A stretch of 64,000 bases of DNA from CAZGTQ01 sp964528575 (GCA_964528575.1 CAZGTQ010000270.1:1-64000); one strand, 5' to 3'. Shown: positions 48,003 through 57,304, numbered from the stretch's first letter. Made by a program: numbers and translations. Notes: generated by a model not told the origin, from the sequence alone.

Positions 48003-50258
48003 TCAGTCGCCCGAGGCCGTGTGCAGGCGCAGCAGCGCCTCTTCCAGGCGCGTCCGTGCCGCGACGTTGGGAGCGCCGGCGGCGAGGGCGCGCTCGACCG
48101 CCGCGGCGAGCAGCCGGGAGGCTCCGTGCTCGGGCGCCCGTCGCTCGAGGTCGAGCGCGGTCTGCACCGCGCGCCCGACGACGTAGTCGTTCCGGCCCCG
48201 GTCGACGTCGATCGCCGCCCCCAGCGTGTCGAGCGCCTTCGCCGGCGAGAGCATCGACGGTTCGATTGCGTAGGCCTCGTCGCACGCGCGGCACGAGCCG
48301 AGCTGCGCGCCCGCGTACAAGTGCGCGAGGTTCAACGCCGAGCGCACGCAACTGGGGTCGAGCTCCAGGGAGCGCCGGTACGCCCGCTCGGCGCCGGCGA
48401 GCTCGTGCGCGCTGTCGCAGGACCAGGCCAGCGCGAACCAGAGGCTCGCGTCGTCGGGCTCGCGCTCGAGCCGCGCCGCGAGCTCCGCGCGGACCGCCGC
48501 GCCGTCGGGCGCGAGCGCGAGCAGGCGCGGGAGCTCCACCAAGAAGTCGACGCCGGCCGCCGCGTGCAAGCGCGCCGCCTGCGCCGCCTCGGCCACGCCC
48601 TCCGCGACGCGCGCGCGACGCAGCAGGCTGCGCGCGCGCTCCGCGTGCAACGGACCCGACTCCGGCGCGAGAGCGATCGCGCCGAGCAACGCCGCATCGG
48701 TCCCGTCGGCGTCGCCGGCGCGCTCGCGCGCCAGAGCCTCGAGGCAACCCAGCGCGGCGCAGCGGGGGAACTCAAGGCGCGCCGCGCTCGACGCAGCCAC
48801 GGCGAGCGCCGGATCCTGCGCGAGCGCCGACGACGCGCGCACCTGGAGCGCGGCGAGCGACGCGAGATCGCGATGCCGCAGCCGCGCGTCCCGGGCGGCT
48901 TGCGCGCCACGTTGCGCGTCGCCGTCGGCGAGCGCGGCCACGGCCGCACCGACGTCCGAGCCGCTCGGCGTCTCGCCGCGGAGCACCAGATCGAGGGCGG
49001 CGGCCACCGGATGGCTGGGGTCCGCCGCCAGGCCGGCCGCGATCTCGTGGCGTGCGACGTCGTCGCTGCCGAGGAACCACGCCGTCAGCGCGTGATCGGT
49101 CCGCCGCTCGGCCTCCGCGCGCGCGAGAGCGGCGCTCCGCCGTCCTGCGGCGTCGGCGAACGCCAGCGCTCCGCCGACCGCCAAGACGATCGCCGCGAGG
49201 ACCGCGCCGGCCGCGGCGAGCCGAGCCGGTCTCGCTCGGACCCGATCGAGGCAGCGCTGCGCCCAGGACGGCGGGCGCGCGCGCACCGGCAGGCGCGCGA
49301 GCCAGCGCTCGAGGTCCCCGGCGAGTAGCTCGGCGCTCTCGATGCGGCGTTCCGGCCGCCACGCGAGAGAGGCGCGGAGAACGCGCTCCAGCCGCTCGTC
49401 GACGCCGGCGGGTCGGCGCGGGTAGCGCACCTCGTTCCAGGCCGCAGCGTACAGGAGCGCGCTCGACGAGGACTGCTCGCGCGCCGGCACGCCGTACAAC
49501 AGCTCGTAGAGGACGAGCCCCAGCGCGTACACGTCCGCGCGGCGGTCCGTCGGCACGCCGCGCGCTTGCTCGGGCGCCATGTAGCGTGGAGTGCCGAGCA
49601 AGGCGCCGGTCGCGGTCAACGTCGCTTCGCCCTCGGCGGCGACGAGGCCGAAGTCGAGCAGCACGGGACGGTCGTCGCGCGCCAGCACGACGTTCTGCGG
49701 CTTGATGTCGCGGTGCAGCACGCCCGCCGCATGGGCGGCCGCGACCGCCCGCGCGAGGTCGCGCACGATGCGAGCGGCGCGCTCCGGCGCCACGGGGACT
49801 TCGGTGCGCGAGAGCGCCTCGCCGTCGACCAGGTCCATGACCAGGTACGGACAGCCTGCCTCGATGCCGGAGTCGCGGACACGGACGATGCCGGGATGGT
49901 CGATTCGCGCCAGCGAGCGCGCCTCGCGCTCGAATCGCTCGCGGGCCCGCGCGCCGAGGCTCCAAGCGGGACTCCACAGCTTGAGGGCGTATCTCGCTGC
50001 GTCGCGCTCGACTGCGTACACGACTCCCATCGCGCCGCGGCCGAGCTCGCTCTCGACGCGGTAGGGACCGACCGCGTCGGGCCGGGGCTCGCCGGCGCGC
50101 GCGAGGAGCTCGGCGACCTCGAGCGTGCGCCGGATCGCGGCGAGCACGCGGCTGCGCTCGGCTCCGAGGTCTGCGACGAACTCCTCGGGAGTGAGCGCGG
50201 GACGCCCTTCGCGCAGATCGAGGTAGCGGGCGACGCGCTCCTCGACGTCCTGGCTCAC
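48003..50258 (-). CDS. Transmembrane Ser/Thr protein kinase with TPR tail, coupled to sigma factor
   Basis: 751 residues from a GTG at 50258 whose GTGA overlaps the sigma-factor stop; AGGAG lies 6 nt before it, so the GTG start is well supported. Kinase domain about 66-320: ELGRGAMGVVY, Lys93, HRDIKPQNVV (Asp184, Asn189), DFG (202-204) and APEQ, all intact. A transmembrane helix near 350-370 (LAAAGAVLAAIVLAVGGAL) is followed by TPR-like repeats (AERAYRRSLELDPSCVRSALN). The sigma factor comes first in this pair, opposite to the pair at 38949-41881. Likely controls that sigma factor's response. Confidence 0.95.
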   Translation of the reverse strand: MSQDVEERVARYLDLREGRPALTPEEFVADLGAERSRVLAAIRRTLEVAELLARAGEPRPDAVGPYRVESELGRGAMGVVYAVERDAARYALKLWSPAWSLGARARERFEREARSLARIDHPGIVRVRDSGIEAGCPYLVMDLVDGEALSRTEVPVAPERAARIVRDLARAVAAAHAAGVLHRDIKPQNVVLARDDRPVLLDFGLVAAEGEATLTATGALLGTPRYMAPEQARGVPTDRRADVYALGLVLYELLYGVPAREQSSSSALLYAAAWNEVRYPRRPAGVDERLERVLRASLAWRPERRIESAELLAGDLERWLARLPVRARPPSWAQRCLDRVRARPARLAAAGAVLAAIVLAVGGALAFADAAGRRSAALARAEAERRTDHALTAWFLGSDDVARHEIAAGLAADPSHPVAAALDLVLRGETPSGSDVGAAVAALADGDAQRGAQAARDARLRHRDLASLAALQVRASSALAQDPALAVAASSAARLEFPRCAALGCLEALARERAGDADGTDAALLGAIALAPESGPLHAERARSLLRRARVAEGVAEAAQAARLHAAAGVDFLVELPRLLALAPDGAAVRAELAARLEREPDDASLWFALAWSCDSAHELAGAERAYRRSLELDPSCVRSALNLAHLYAGAQLGSCRACDEAYAIEPSMLSPAKALDTLGAAIDVDRGRNDYVVGRAVQTALDLERRAPEHGASRLLAAAVERALAAGAPNVAARTRLEEALLRLHTASGD

Positions 50259-50848
50259 GAACGCTCCTGCGGCGCGATCATGCCGCCCAGACGCGCGAGC
50301 GCGCGGTTGTAGAGCTTCGACGCGGCCTCGGGCGTCCTGCCCACGAGGCTCGCCGTCTCGACGTTCGACAAGCCCTCGACAGCGCGCAGGATCACGACCT
50401 CGCGCATGTCGGCCGGGAGCCGGTCGAGAGCGAGCTCGAGCCGGCCGAAACGGTCGGACTCGAAGTAGTCGACGTCCTCGCCGGCGTCGAGCGCGTCCAG
50501 GCGCGAGCCCGCGCTCTCCACGCGGCCGCGCAGGCCCGCGTCGTGGTAGTCGGCGCGCGCGCGGATCTTGTTCTCGACGCACGCGTGCAGCCAGTGCCGC
50601 AGGGAGCCCGGACCGCGCGGCTCGAATTGCTCGAGATCGCGCAGCGCGTCCTCGAAGACGCTCTGGAGCACGTCCTCCGACTGGAGGCACGACCGCAGTC
50701 GCGGCCCCAGCCGAGCGCGCACGGTGAAGAGCAGAGCGTCGTGGTAGCGGCGGTAGAGCCCGTCCCATGCCGCGCGGTCGCCCGCGTGGATGCGCCGCAC
50801 GAGCTCGGTCGAGAGCTCCGGCTGCGCGTCGGGGGAGTCGTCTGCCAT
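50255..50848 (-). CDS. RNA polymerase sigma-70 factor (ECF type), coupled to the downstream kinase
   Basis: 197 residues. Region 2: DRAAWDGLYRRYHDALLFTV, then SEDVLQSVFEDALRDLEQF and SLRHWLHACVENKIRARADYH. A linker (about 100-130) is followed by region 4: LDRLPADMREVVILRAVEGLSNVETASLVGRTPEAASKLYNRALARL. The sequence resembles the sigma family often paired with STPK genes in Planctomycetota. Its stop overlaps the GTG of the kinase at 50258. A divergent secreted protein gene begins at 50973. Confidence 0.93.
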   Translation of the reverse strand: MADDSPDAQPELSTELVRRIHAGDRAAWDGLYRRYHDALLFTVRARLGPRLRSCLQSEDVLQSVFEDALRDLEQFEPRGPGSLRHWLHACVENKIRARADYHDAGLRGRVESAGSRLDALDAGEDVDYFESDRFGRLELALDRLPADMREVVILRAVEGLSNVETASLVGRTPEAASKLYNRALARLGGMIAPQERS

Positions 50849-50972
50849 CGGTCCCAGGATAGCCGCGCGGATTTCTCGCGCTTTCGTGTCCCGAGCGGAG
50901 GTCCGCTGCTCCTGGACGGGTCATCGCCTCGTCCGGGCGCCGCCGCGCGCCCCAGATCCCAGGAGAACCGTC

Positions 50973-52535
50973 ATGAGAGCGCTGTTGACCGCCACCCTCG
51001 CCGCGCTGATCGCCGGTCCCGCCGTCGCGGCGGGCACGTTCACCGTCCACCCCGTCCCCGGCTCGGGGGACTTCACGAGCGTCCTCGACGCGCTCGTCTC
51101 GCCGCTGGTCGCCGACGGCGACACGGTGCTCGTCCACGCGGGCACGTACGTCGGGACGCACGTGGTCGCGAAGGCGATCCTGCTCGCGTCCGTCGACGGA
51201 CCGGGCTTCACGGTGCTCGACGCCGGCGGGGGGGGCACGACCCTGAAGATCGAGGCGGGAGCCACCGTGCAAGGGTTCGAGATCACCGGCGCCGGAGGGT
51301 TCGTCTCGTTCGGCGGCGTGCACGTGACGAGCGCGGACCGCGCCACGGTGCGCGGCTGCCGCATCGTCGACAACCATCCGATCGGCGACGTCGGCATCCC
51401 CGTGGGCGGGATCGGCGTCGACGCGTTCGCGTCGGCACTGCTCGCCGACAACGTCGTCGAGGGGAACACGTCTCTCTCGGTGGGCGGCGTGCTGACCGGT
51501 CCGTTCGCGGAGGTCGACCTCGTCGGCAACCGGATCTTCGGCAACGGCGGGTCGGGGACGACGACGGGCGGCGTGCTGTTCGGCGCGAGCGGCCGGCTCG
51601 TCAACAACCAGATCACCGGCAACGCCGGCAGCGGCATCGGGGGCCTCTACCTGTCGGGCGGGCTGGGTCCCGCACCCGAAGGAGCCGTCACGCAGGTCGT
51701 TTCCTGCACGATCGCGGGGAACCACGGGGCGTTCCCCGGCGGCGGCGTCGGGGGCGTTCTACTCGACGCGGGGGGAGCCGTGACGATCGTCGACACCATC
51801 GTCGCCGACAACATCGGCTCGCCGGGAGTCGACCTGTACACGCTCGCCGACTTCTGGACGAAGGGCACGCTCGCGCTCTCCTCGAGCCACGTCAAGGTGC
51901 AGGCGCCGGACATCCCGCCGGGTTTCGACATGGTGCCTGCCTTCCTTCCCGCGGGGTTCGTCGCGCCGCTGCCGGCCTTCTTCGCCCCGACGATCGCCGG
52001 CGACTACCATCTCGCGCTGGGGTCGGCGAACGTCGACGCGGGCGACGCGGGGGCGTTCCCGCTCGACGTCGCCGCCGGAGACCTCGACGGTGTGCTGCGC
52101 GTGCTGGGGAGCGACATCGACGTCGGCGCCTACGAGCTCGGGACGAGCTGCGACGCTCCGCTCTACTACGGCCTGGGCAAGATCGCCTCCTCCGGCGAGC
52201 GCCCCTACCTGATCGCGCTCGGCGAGCCAGCGGTGTCGGGGAGCGGCTTGGCGTTCGAGCTCCGCGACGCGACTCTGCTCTCGGCCTGCGTCCTCATCCA
52301 CGGCGCCGCGCCCGGCTTCGAGCCATTCCTCGGCGGGACGCTGTGGATCGCTCCCGACGCCGCGTTCCGCCCGTCGGTGACCGACCGGCACGGGACGGCT
52401 CGCTTCGCTCCGCCGCTCGTTCCCGCTCTCGCCGGCACGACGCGGACGTTCCAGGTGCTGTTCCGCGACGCCGCGCACCTCGACGGGACCGGCGTCGGTC
52501 TGTCGAACGCGGTGTCGGTCACGTACTGCCCGTGA
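50973..52535 (+). CDS. Secreted parallel beta-helix protein with C-terminal module
   Basis: 520 residues. The ATG at 50973 has AGGAG 7 nt before it, and the product starts with a signal peptide (MRALLTATLAALIAGPAVAA). After residue 21 comes a right-handed beta-helix: VHPVPGSGDFTSVLDAL, GDTVLVHAGTYVG, ATVRGCRIVDNHPIG, LADNVVEGNTSLS. The domain ends near DVGAYELGTSCD, a common end of such helices. The C-terminal about 125 residues (YYGLGKIASSGERPYLI ... GVGLSNAVSV) are a different beta-sandwich also seen in the proteins at 42358 and 52634. Surface role likely; no catalytic motif. Confidence 0.9.
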   Translation: MRALLTATLAALIAGPAVAAGTFTVHPVPGSGDFTSVLDALVSPLVADGDTVLVHAGTYVGTHVVAKAILLASVDGPGFTVLDAGGGGTTLKIEAGATVQGFEITGAGGFVSFGGVHVTSADRATVRGCRIVDNHPIGDVGIPVGGIGVDAFASALLADNVVEGNTSLSVGGVLTGPFAEVDLVGNRIFGNGGSGTTTGGVLFGASGRLVNNQITGNAGSGIGGLYLSGGLGPAPEGAVTQVVSCTIAGNHGAFPGGGVGGVLLDAGGAVTIVDTIVADNIGSPGVDLYTLADFWTKGTLALSSSHVKVQAPDIPPGFDMVPAFLPAGFVAPLPAFFAPTIAGDYHLALGSANVDAGDAGAFPLDVAAGDLDGVLRVLGSDIDVGAYELGTSCDAPLYYGLGKIASSGERPYLIALGEPAVSGSGLAFELRDATLLSACVLIHGAAPGFEPFLGGTLWIAPDAAFRPSVTDRHGTARFAPPLVPALAGTTRTFQVLFRDAAHLDGTGVGLSNAVSVTYCP

Positions 52536-52567
52536 GCTGCCCGTGAGAGCCCGGGGAACGTCCGCGC

Positions 52568-52604
52568 GACGCGCGGGGTCGGCTCGCAGCCGGCCCCGCG
52601 CGTC
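52568..52604. terminator. Bidirectional terminator hairpin between convergent genes
   Basis: The arms GACGCGCGGGGTCGGCT (52568-52584) and AGCCGGCCCCGCGCGTC (52588-52604) pair over 17 bp with one G-T wobble and a 3-nt loop. It lies between convergent stops at 52535 and 52634. No T-run is present. Confidence 0.6.
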
Positions 52605-52633
52605 GGCGCGCCTCGACGGCCCGCAGCGGAGGC

Positions 52634-55264
52634 TCAGGGCGTCGTCGACTCGATCGCGTTCGATCCGACCAGGAGCTGCGGGCCGGCCGCGTCGACCGAC
52701 CAGCTCTGGACCCAAAGGGTCATCCCCGCCGCGAACGCGGGAGGCACGACCGCGGACGTCGACGCCGCGCCGCCGGTGCCCGCCACGACGTAGAGCAGCT
52801 GATCGAGCGCGGGGACGAGCGTGTCGCCGAACAGCGGGACGTCGAGCCGCGAGAGCCCGAGCACGAACGCGCCGAACGCGCTCGGGGGTGCGCCGGCGAG
52901 CGACCACGTGACGGTTCCGCCGGGCACGAGCTCGCCCTGGCCGACCAGCGCGGGCGCGCCAGGCGCCGCGCCGCCCGCCGCCTGCCACGGCGACTCGTGG
53001 CGCAACCGCACGCGCAGCGTCGCGTACGGCGCGTCGGGCAGGTACTCGTCGTACGCGAACAGCGTCGCGCCGTCCGCTCCCGCGACCGCGGGCGACAGCT
53101 CGGTGTCGACGCCCGCCGCGAGCGGGAAGCCGCCGCCGCCGTCGAGCACGACGCCCGTCGCGTCGACCCGCGCCGCGTACACGTCGGTGCGGTAGTCCCA
53201 CAGCCCGATCTGTGCGCGGTAGTCCTGCCACGCGACGGCGTACTCCTCGCCGTTCCACGCGACCGACGGCAAGGCGGGCAACGCGGGCAACGGCGCTACC
53301 GCGAACGGCGCCTGCAGCGTGCCGTCGGCCTGCACGAGCCGGCCCGCGAGCCCCTGGAAGTCGTCCTGCCAGACGAGCAGCGCCGTGTCGCCCTGCGACG
53401 CGACGGCCGGACGCGCCGCTCCGCCGAAGCCGGCCGCGCCGTCGACGAGGAAGTCGCCGCTCGTGCTCCCGTCGGCCGCGACGAGCGCGGCGCGCGCGAC
53501 CGAGTTGGGGTTGTCGTGCGTGAAGTTGCGCTGCCACGTGACGATCCAGCCGTCGCCGAGCGGCGCGACCTCGGGGTAGCGAGCGAAGCTCCCGCCGAGC
53601 TGCACACGCGGGCCGACGAGCGCGCCGTCCGTCGCGACGCGCTGCGCGTACGGGTTGCGCTGGTGCTCGCCCACCGGCGCGTCGGTCGCGGCGACGAGGA
53701 ACGTGGAGCCGCGCGCGCCGACCGCTGCGTAGCGACCGATCATCACCGGGAACGGCCCCGGGTCGAGCACCGTGCCGTCGGGAGCGACGCGCATGCCGAG
53801 CACGACGGCCGAGTCGTCCCACACGACGAGGTACACCTCGCCGTTCCACGCGACCGCGGGGTCGCGGAACGTGGGCGCGACCGAGAGCGAGGTCGGCGCG
53901 GCGTCGATCGACGCGCCGAAAGGGTCGACGCGCTGAACGGAGATCGAGATGCCGTTCGGCAGCTCGCGCGCGAATGCGACGAGCGCCTGCGCCGGGCCGA
54001 CGGCGATCGCCGGGCTGCTCTGGCGCGGAGCCGAGAGCGACACGGTCGCGGGCGTCGTCGCGACGAGCGCATCGCTCACCGCGGCGGAGCGGATCTCGCC
54101 CGGCCAGGGCTGCGTCAGGTTGGTGCGCTCGAAGACGGCGATGACGCCGCCCGCTCCTGCGGCGAGGACGACGCGTCCGTCTGCGGCCGCCGGGCCGAAC
54201 GGGAGCACGCTCGCCCCACCGGGGAGCAGCGAGAGGTCCGGCCGGATGCGCGCGACGCGGTAGACGTCCTGCGTCGTCGTGTCGCGGTAGACGACGTGCC
54301 ACAGGTTGCCGGTCCACGCGACGTCCGGTTGCCAGTTGTACTCGAAGTTGCTCAGCGTCGTGACCTGCAGGACGGACGCGAGCGCGCCGCTCGCGCCCAC
54401 GACGCGCCGCGCGCGCACGTTGCTCCCGAAGTCCGCGTTCTGCCACGCGACGAGGAAGTCCTGGCCGTCGGTCGCGACGCGCGGGAACCCGCTGCTGCCG
54501 CTGCCGATCGCGATCTTCCCGCCGAGCGGCGCGAGGCTCGTGTCGAAGCGCTGGCCGCTCACGCTCCCCGACGACCAGACGAGGAGGAAGCGGCCGCTCG
54601 CGTACGCGAGGTCGGGCCGTCCGATCGCGGTGCCGACGTCGGCGATCTGCGTCCCGCCCGGATTCGTCACGGTCCCGTCGGCGGCGACGCGGACTGCGAC
54701 GATCGCGGACGGGCTCGTCGTCGAGCCCTGAGCGACGACGATCCAGCCCGCGCCGTCGCTCGCGACGGCCATCGTCGCGCCGACGGTCTCGAGGTCGTCC
54801 TTGATCACGATCGGCGCGACATCGAGCAGCGAGCCGTCGGCCGCGACGCGCGCGCCGACGAGCCGGCGGAAGAACGAGGACGTGCCGAACGGCTGCTGGT
54901 TCTCCCAGACGACGAGCCACGCGGAGCCGTTCCACGCGGCCTTCGGGAAGCTCTTGTCGCCGACCTCGGGCGGCATCCGCAGCGCGACGGGATCGAGCGG
55001 CTGGCCCGCCGCGTCGATGCGGATCGCGTACACGTCGGGGCCGCCCTGGTTCGCGAGCGGGCTGTTGAGCTCGGCCCGGTGGTCGACCCAGACCGCGAGC
55101 GCGCCCGGACCGCCGGCGGCGACGTCGGGGTGCTCCTGGACGCCGCCCGCCTCGGCGGGGGCGAGGTCGCCGGCGAGCGACGTCGGCGGTCCGAGAACCG
55201 GGGACTGGAACGCCGCGACCGGGCCTGCGGCGACGAAGAGAGCGAGCAAGGGAAGAGTTTTCAT
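52634..55264 (-). CDS. Secreted repeat protein, probable beta-propeller, with C-terminal module
   Basis: 876 residues with signal peptide (MKTLPLLALFVAAGPVAAF). The body is built of recurrent blocks of the type ALAVWVDHR, WNGSAWLVVWENQQ, VARVRADGS-like strands (for example LLVWSSGSVSGQRFDTSLAP, LLVWQDDFQGLAGRLVQADG, WNGEEYAVAWQDYR), each about 45-60 residues, a pattern typical of propeller-like repeat proteins. The last about 105 residues (ALVGQGELVPGGTV ... LLVGSNAIESTTP) match the C-terminal modules of the secreted proteins at 42358 and 50973. No ribosome binding site seen. Function unknown. Confidence 0.85.
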   Translation of the reverse strand: MKTLPLLALFVAAGPVAAFQSPVLGPPTSLAGDLAPAEAGGVQEHPDVAAGGPGALAVWVDHRAELNSPLANQGGPDVYAIRIDAAGQPLDPVALRMPPEVGDKSFPKAAWNGSAWLVVWENQQPFGTSSFFRRLVGARVAADGSLLDVAPIVIKDDLETVGATMAVASDGAGWIVVAQGSTTSPSAIVAVRVAADGTVTNPGGTQIADVGTAIGRPDLAYASGRFLLVWSSGSVSGQRFDTSLAPLGGKIAIGSGSSGFPRVATDGQDFLVAWQNADFGSNVRARRVVGASGALASVLQVTTLSNFEYNWQPDVAWTGNLWHVVYRDTTTQDVYRVARIRPDLSLLPGGASVLPFGPAAADGRVVLAAGAGGVIAVFERTNLTQPWPGEIRSAAVSDALVATTPATVSLSAPRQSSPAIAVGPAQALVAFARELPNGISISVQRVDPFGASIDAAPTSLSVAPTFRDPAVAWNGEVYLVVWDDSAVVLGMRVAPDGTVLDPGPFPVMIGRYAAVGARGSTFLVAATDAPVGEHQRNPYAQRVATDGALVGPRVQLGGSFARYPEVAPLGDGWIVTWQRNFTHDNPNSVARAALVAADGSTSGDFLVDGAAGFGGAARPAVASQGDTALLVWQDDFQGLAGRLVQADGTLQAPFAVAPLPALPALPSVAWNGEEYAVAWQDYRAQIGLWDYRTDVYAARVDATGVVLDGGGGFPLAAGVDTELSPAVAGADGATLFAYDEYLPDAPYATLRVRLRHESPWQAAGGAAPGAPALVGQGELVPGGTVTWSLAGAPPSAFGAFVLGLSRLDVPLFGDTLVPALDQLLYVVAGTGGAASTSAVVPPAFAAGMTLWVQSWSVDAAGPQLLVGSNAIESTTP

Positions 55265-55658
55265 GTGTCGACACCGGTGGGTCGAGGAGGAGCTTGCAAG
55301 GGGTCGACGAGGAGCCGCGGGGGCCATGCCAACTCGCGTGCCGCCGCTCCGCAGGCCCTTCCCGGGGCCCCGCGCACGCTTCTTCCCGGCGCGCGTCCGG
55401 AAGCCGGACGCGCCGGTCCAGGGGCTGGACGAACGCGAATTCGCACGACTTTCACGTCCTGGACGGAGCTTGCACGCCCGATGAGGTCTATGCTCACTCG
55501 CTCGAATCGGTCGCCACTCGCGCGGCCAGGCGCACAGCAGGGTCCCCCCGGATCGCGCCGTTTTACCTTCCCGATCGTTCCCGTCGCTGTTGTCCGGGTC
55601 CCGATCCCTGGCGTCCGCTCGCACTCGCAACGTTGCACGTCGCAGTCTGCACGTAGCA
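55265..55658. other. 394-bp divergent intergenic region
   Basis: Between the secreted protein gene (minus) and the RNA helicase gene (plus). No coding frame is believable. It holds the divergent promoters and the helicase leader; the right half (about 55480-55660) is less GC-rich than the surroundings. I found no convincing -35/-10 pair: a TTGCAC at 55470 and TATGCT at 55489 are only 13 nt apart. Confidence 0.35.
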
Positions 55659-57182
55659 ATGTGTGCGACCGCGCCGGCGCCGAAAGAGACCCGAACCATT
55701 TCCCGACGTCAATCCGTCGGACGTCCGACGTCCGGCTTCGATCGTTTCGAACTCCGTCCCGAGCTCCAGCTCGCCGTCCGCGAGGCCGGCTTCACCACGC
55801 CGCGCCCGGTCCAGGAGCGCGCTCTTCCCCCTGCGCTCGAAGGGCGCGACGTGCTCGGCCTCGCGCAGACCGGCACCGGCAAGACGGCGGCGTTCGCGCT
55901 GCCGATCCTCCAGCGCCTCGCCGGCCAGCGCGGCCCCGGGCCCCGTGCGTTGATCGTCTGCCCGACGCGCGAGCTCGCCGCGCAGGTCCATGCCGAGATC
56001 GAGCGGCTCGGCGCGCACGTGCCCGTCACCGCCGCCGTCGTGTTCGGCGGCGTGCCGCTCGCGCGCCAGGAGCGCGCGCTCCAGCGCCGGCCCGACATCG
56101 TCGTCGCGTGCCCCGGCCGCCTGCTCGATCTCGTCGGCCGCAAGTCGCTGCGCCTCGACCGCGTCGAGGTGCTCGTGCTCGACGAGGCCGACCACATGTT
56201 CGACATGGGCTTCTTGCCCGACGTGCGGCGCATCCTGCGCGAGCTCCCGTCGCGGCGCCAGAACCTGATGTACTCCGCGACGATGCCGCGCGAGATCCGC
56301 TCGCTCGCGGATACGGTGCTGCGCGATCCCGTCGTCGTCGAGTGCTCGCACTCGCGGCCGGCGGAGACGGTGTCGCACGCTCTCTATCCGCTCGACGAGG
56401 GCGAGAAAGTCGGCGTGCTCGAGCGCCTGCTCGAGGGCGATGACTTCCGCTCCGCGATCGTCTTCCTGCGCACGAAGCGGCGCGCCAAGCGGCTCGCGCA
56501 GCGTCTCGAGGACCGCGGCCACCGCGCCGCGGCGCTGCAGGGGAACATGTCGCAGGCCAAGCGCGAGCAGGCGCTGCGTGGGTTCCGCGAGGGCCGCTAC
56601 ACCGTGCTCGTCGCGACGGACATCGCGGCGCGCGGCCTCGACGTCGCCGGCGTCTCGCACGTCGTCAACTTCGACGTGCCGACCACCGCGGACGCGTACA
56701 CGCACCGCATCGGTCGCACCGGGCGCTCCGAGTGCACCGGCACGGCGTTCACGTTCGTCACCGGCGCCGACGCCGCGGTCGTGCGCGCCATCGAGCGCAC
56801 GATGGGCGGGCCGATCGAGCGACTCCGCGTCGCGGACCTCGGCAAGATCGAGCGCGCGTCGCTGACCGGCGGAGGACGGACGCAGCGCTCGCCGGCGGCG
56901 TCGTCCTACGCGCCCGCCGGGCGCGCGCGCGGTCCCGCGCGACGCGGCCCCGCCGCGCGCCCGGCGAACGGCCCGCGCTCCAAGCCCAAGGCCAGGTCGC
57001 CCAAGGCCAAGCCCGCGCCCGCGACGGCTGCGGTGCGCGAGCGCGCGCCGAGCGCGCCGGCCGCCCCGTTCGGCGTGGGCGTGTTCGAGGAGGGCGCTCC
57101 GACGCGGCGCGCTCAGCATCCGAGCGGCGAGAGCGAATCGCGCCCGCGGCGCCGCCGTCGGCGGCGGCGCGTGAGCGCCTGA
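55659..57182 (+). CDS. DEAD-box RNA helicase (RhlE/CsdA-like) with long basic tail
   Basis: 507 residues. The nine helicase motifs are present: Q-motif (Phe30 and Gln52), Walker A AQTGTGKT (69-76), PTRELA, TPGR-equivalent CPGRLLD, DEAD (175-178), SAT (206-208), ARGLDVAGVSHVVNFD and HRIGRTGR. After about residue 395 the protein becomes a low-complexity basic tail (RSKPKARSPKAKP, RRRRRRRR) likely used for RNA binding. It unwinds RNA duplexes, possibly in ribosome assembly or mRNA decay. It faces the RRM gene at 57305. The start is weakly supported: no clear ribosome binding site, and a perfect palindrome GTCGGACGTCCGAC sits at 55716-55729 in the early coding region. Confidence 0.93.
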   Translation: MCATAPAPKETRTISRRQSVGRPTSGFDRFELRPELQLAVREAGFTTPRPVQERALPPALEGRDVLGLAQTGTGKTAAFALPILQRLAGQRGPGPRALIVCPTRELAAQVHAEIERLGAHVPVTAAVVFGGVPLARQERALQRRPDIVVACPGRLLDLVGRKSLRLDRVEVLVLDEADHMFDMGFLPDVRRILRELPSRRQNLMYSATMPREIRSLADTVLRDPVVVECSHSRPAETVSHALYPLDEGEKVGVLERLLEGDDFRSAIVFLRTKRRAKRLAQRLEDRGHRAAALQGNMSQAKREQALRGFREGRYTVLVATDIAARGLDVAGVSHVVNFDVPTTADAYTHRIGRTGRSECTGTAFTFVTGADAAVVRAIERTMGGPIERLRVADLGKIERASLTGGGRTQRSPAASSYAPAGRARGPARRGPAARPANGPRSKPKARSPKAKPAPATAAVRERAPSAPAAPFGVGVFEEGAPTRRAQHPSGESESRPRRRRRRRRVSA

Positions 57183-57202
57183 CGCTCGGCTCCTCGTGAT
57201 GC

Positions 57203-57243
57203 GAGCGGGCGGCGCCCGGGGAATCCCCGAGCGCCGCCCGCTC
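57203..57243. terminator. Long hairpin between helicase and RRM genes
   Basis: The arms GAGCGGGCGGCGCCCGGGG (57203-57221) and CCCCGAGCGCCGCCCGCTC (57225-57243) pair over 19 bp with one mismatch and a 3-nt loop. It lies 20 nt after the helicase stop and before the convergent RRM stop at 57305. No T-run, but this is the same long-stem form as the hairpins at 44558 and 52568. Confidence 0.65.
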
Positions 57244-57304
57244 ACGTTCCTGCTCCGACGTGCCTCTTCCGACGTGACGTCGGACCTGACGTCGGACGTG
57301 CGTC

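Noticed and set aside
55470..55494. TTGCAC and TATGCT as a possible promoter for the helicase
   Set aside because: The spacing is 13 nt, too short for a typical sigma-70 promoter.
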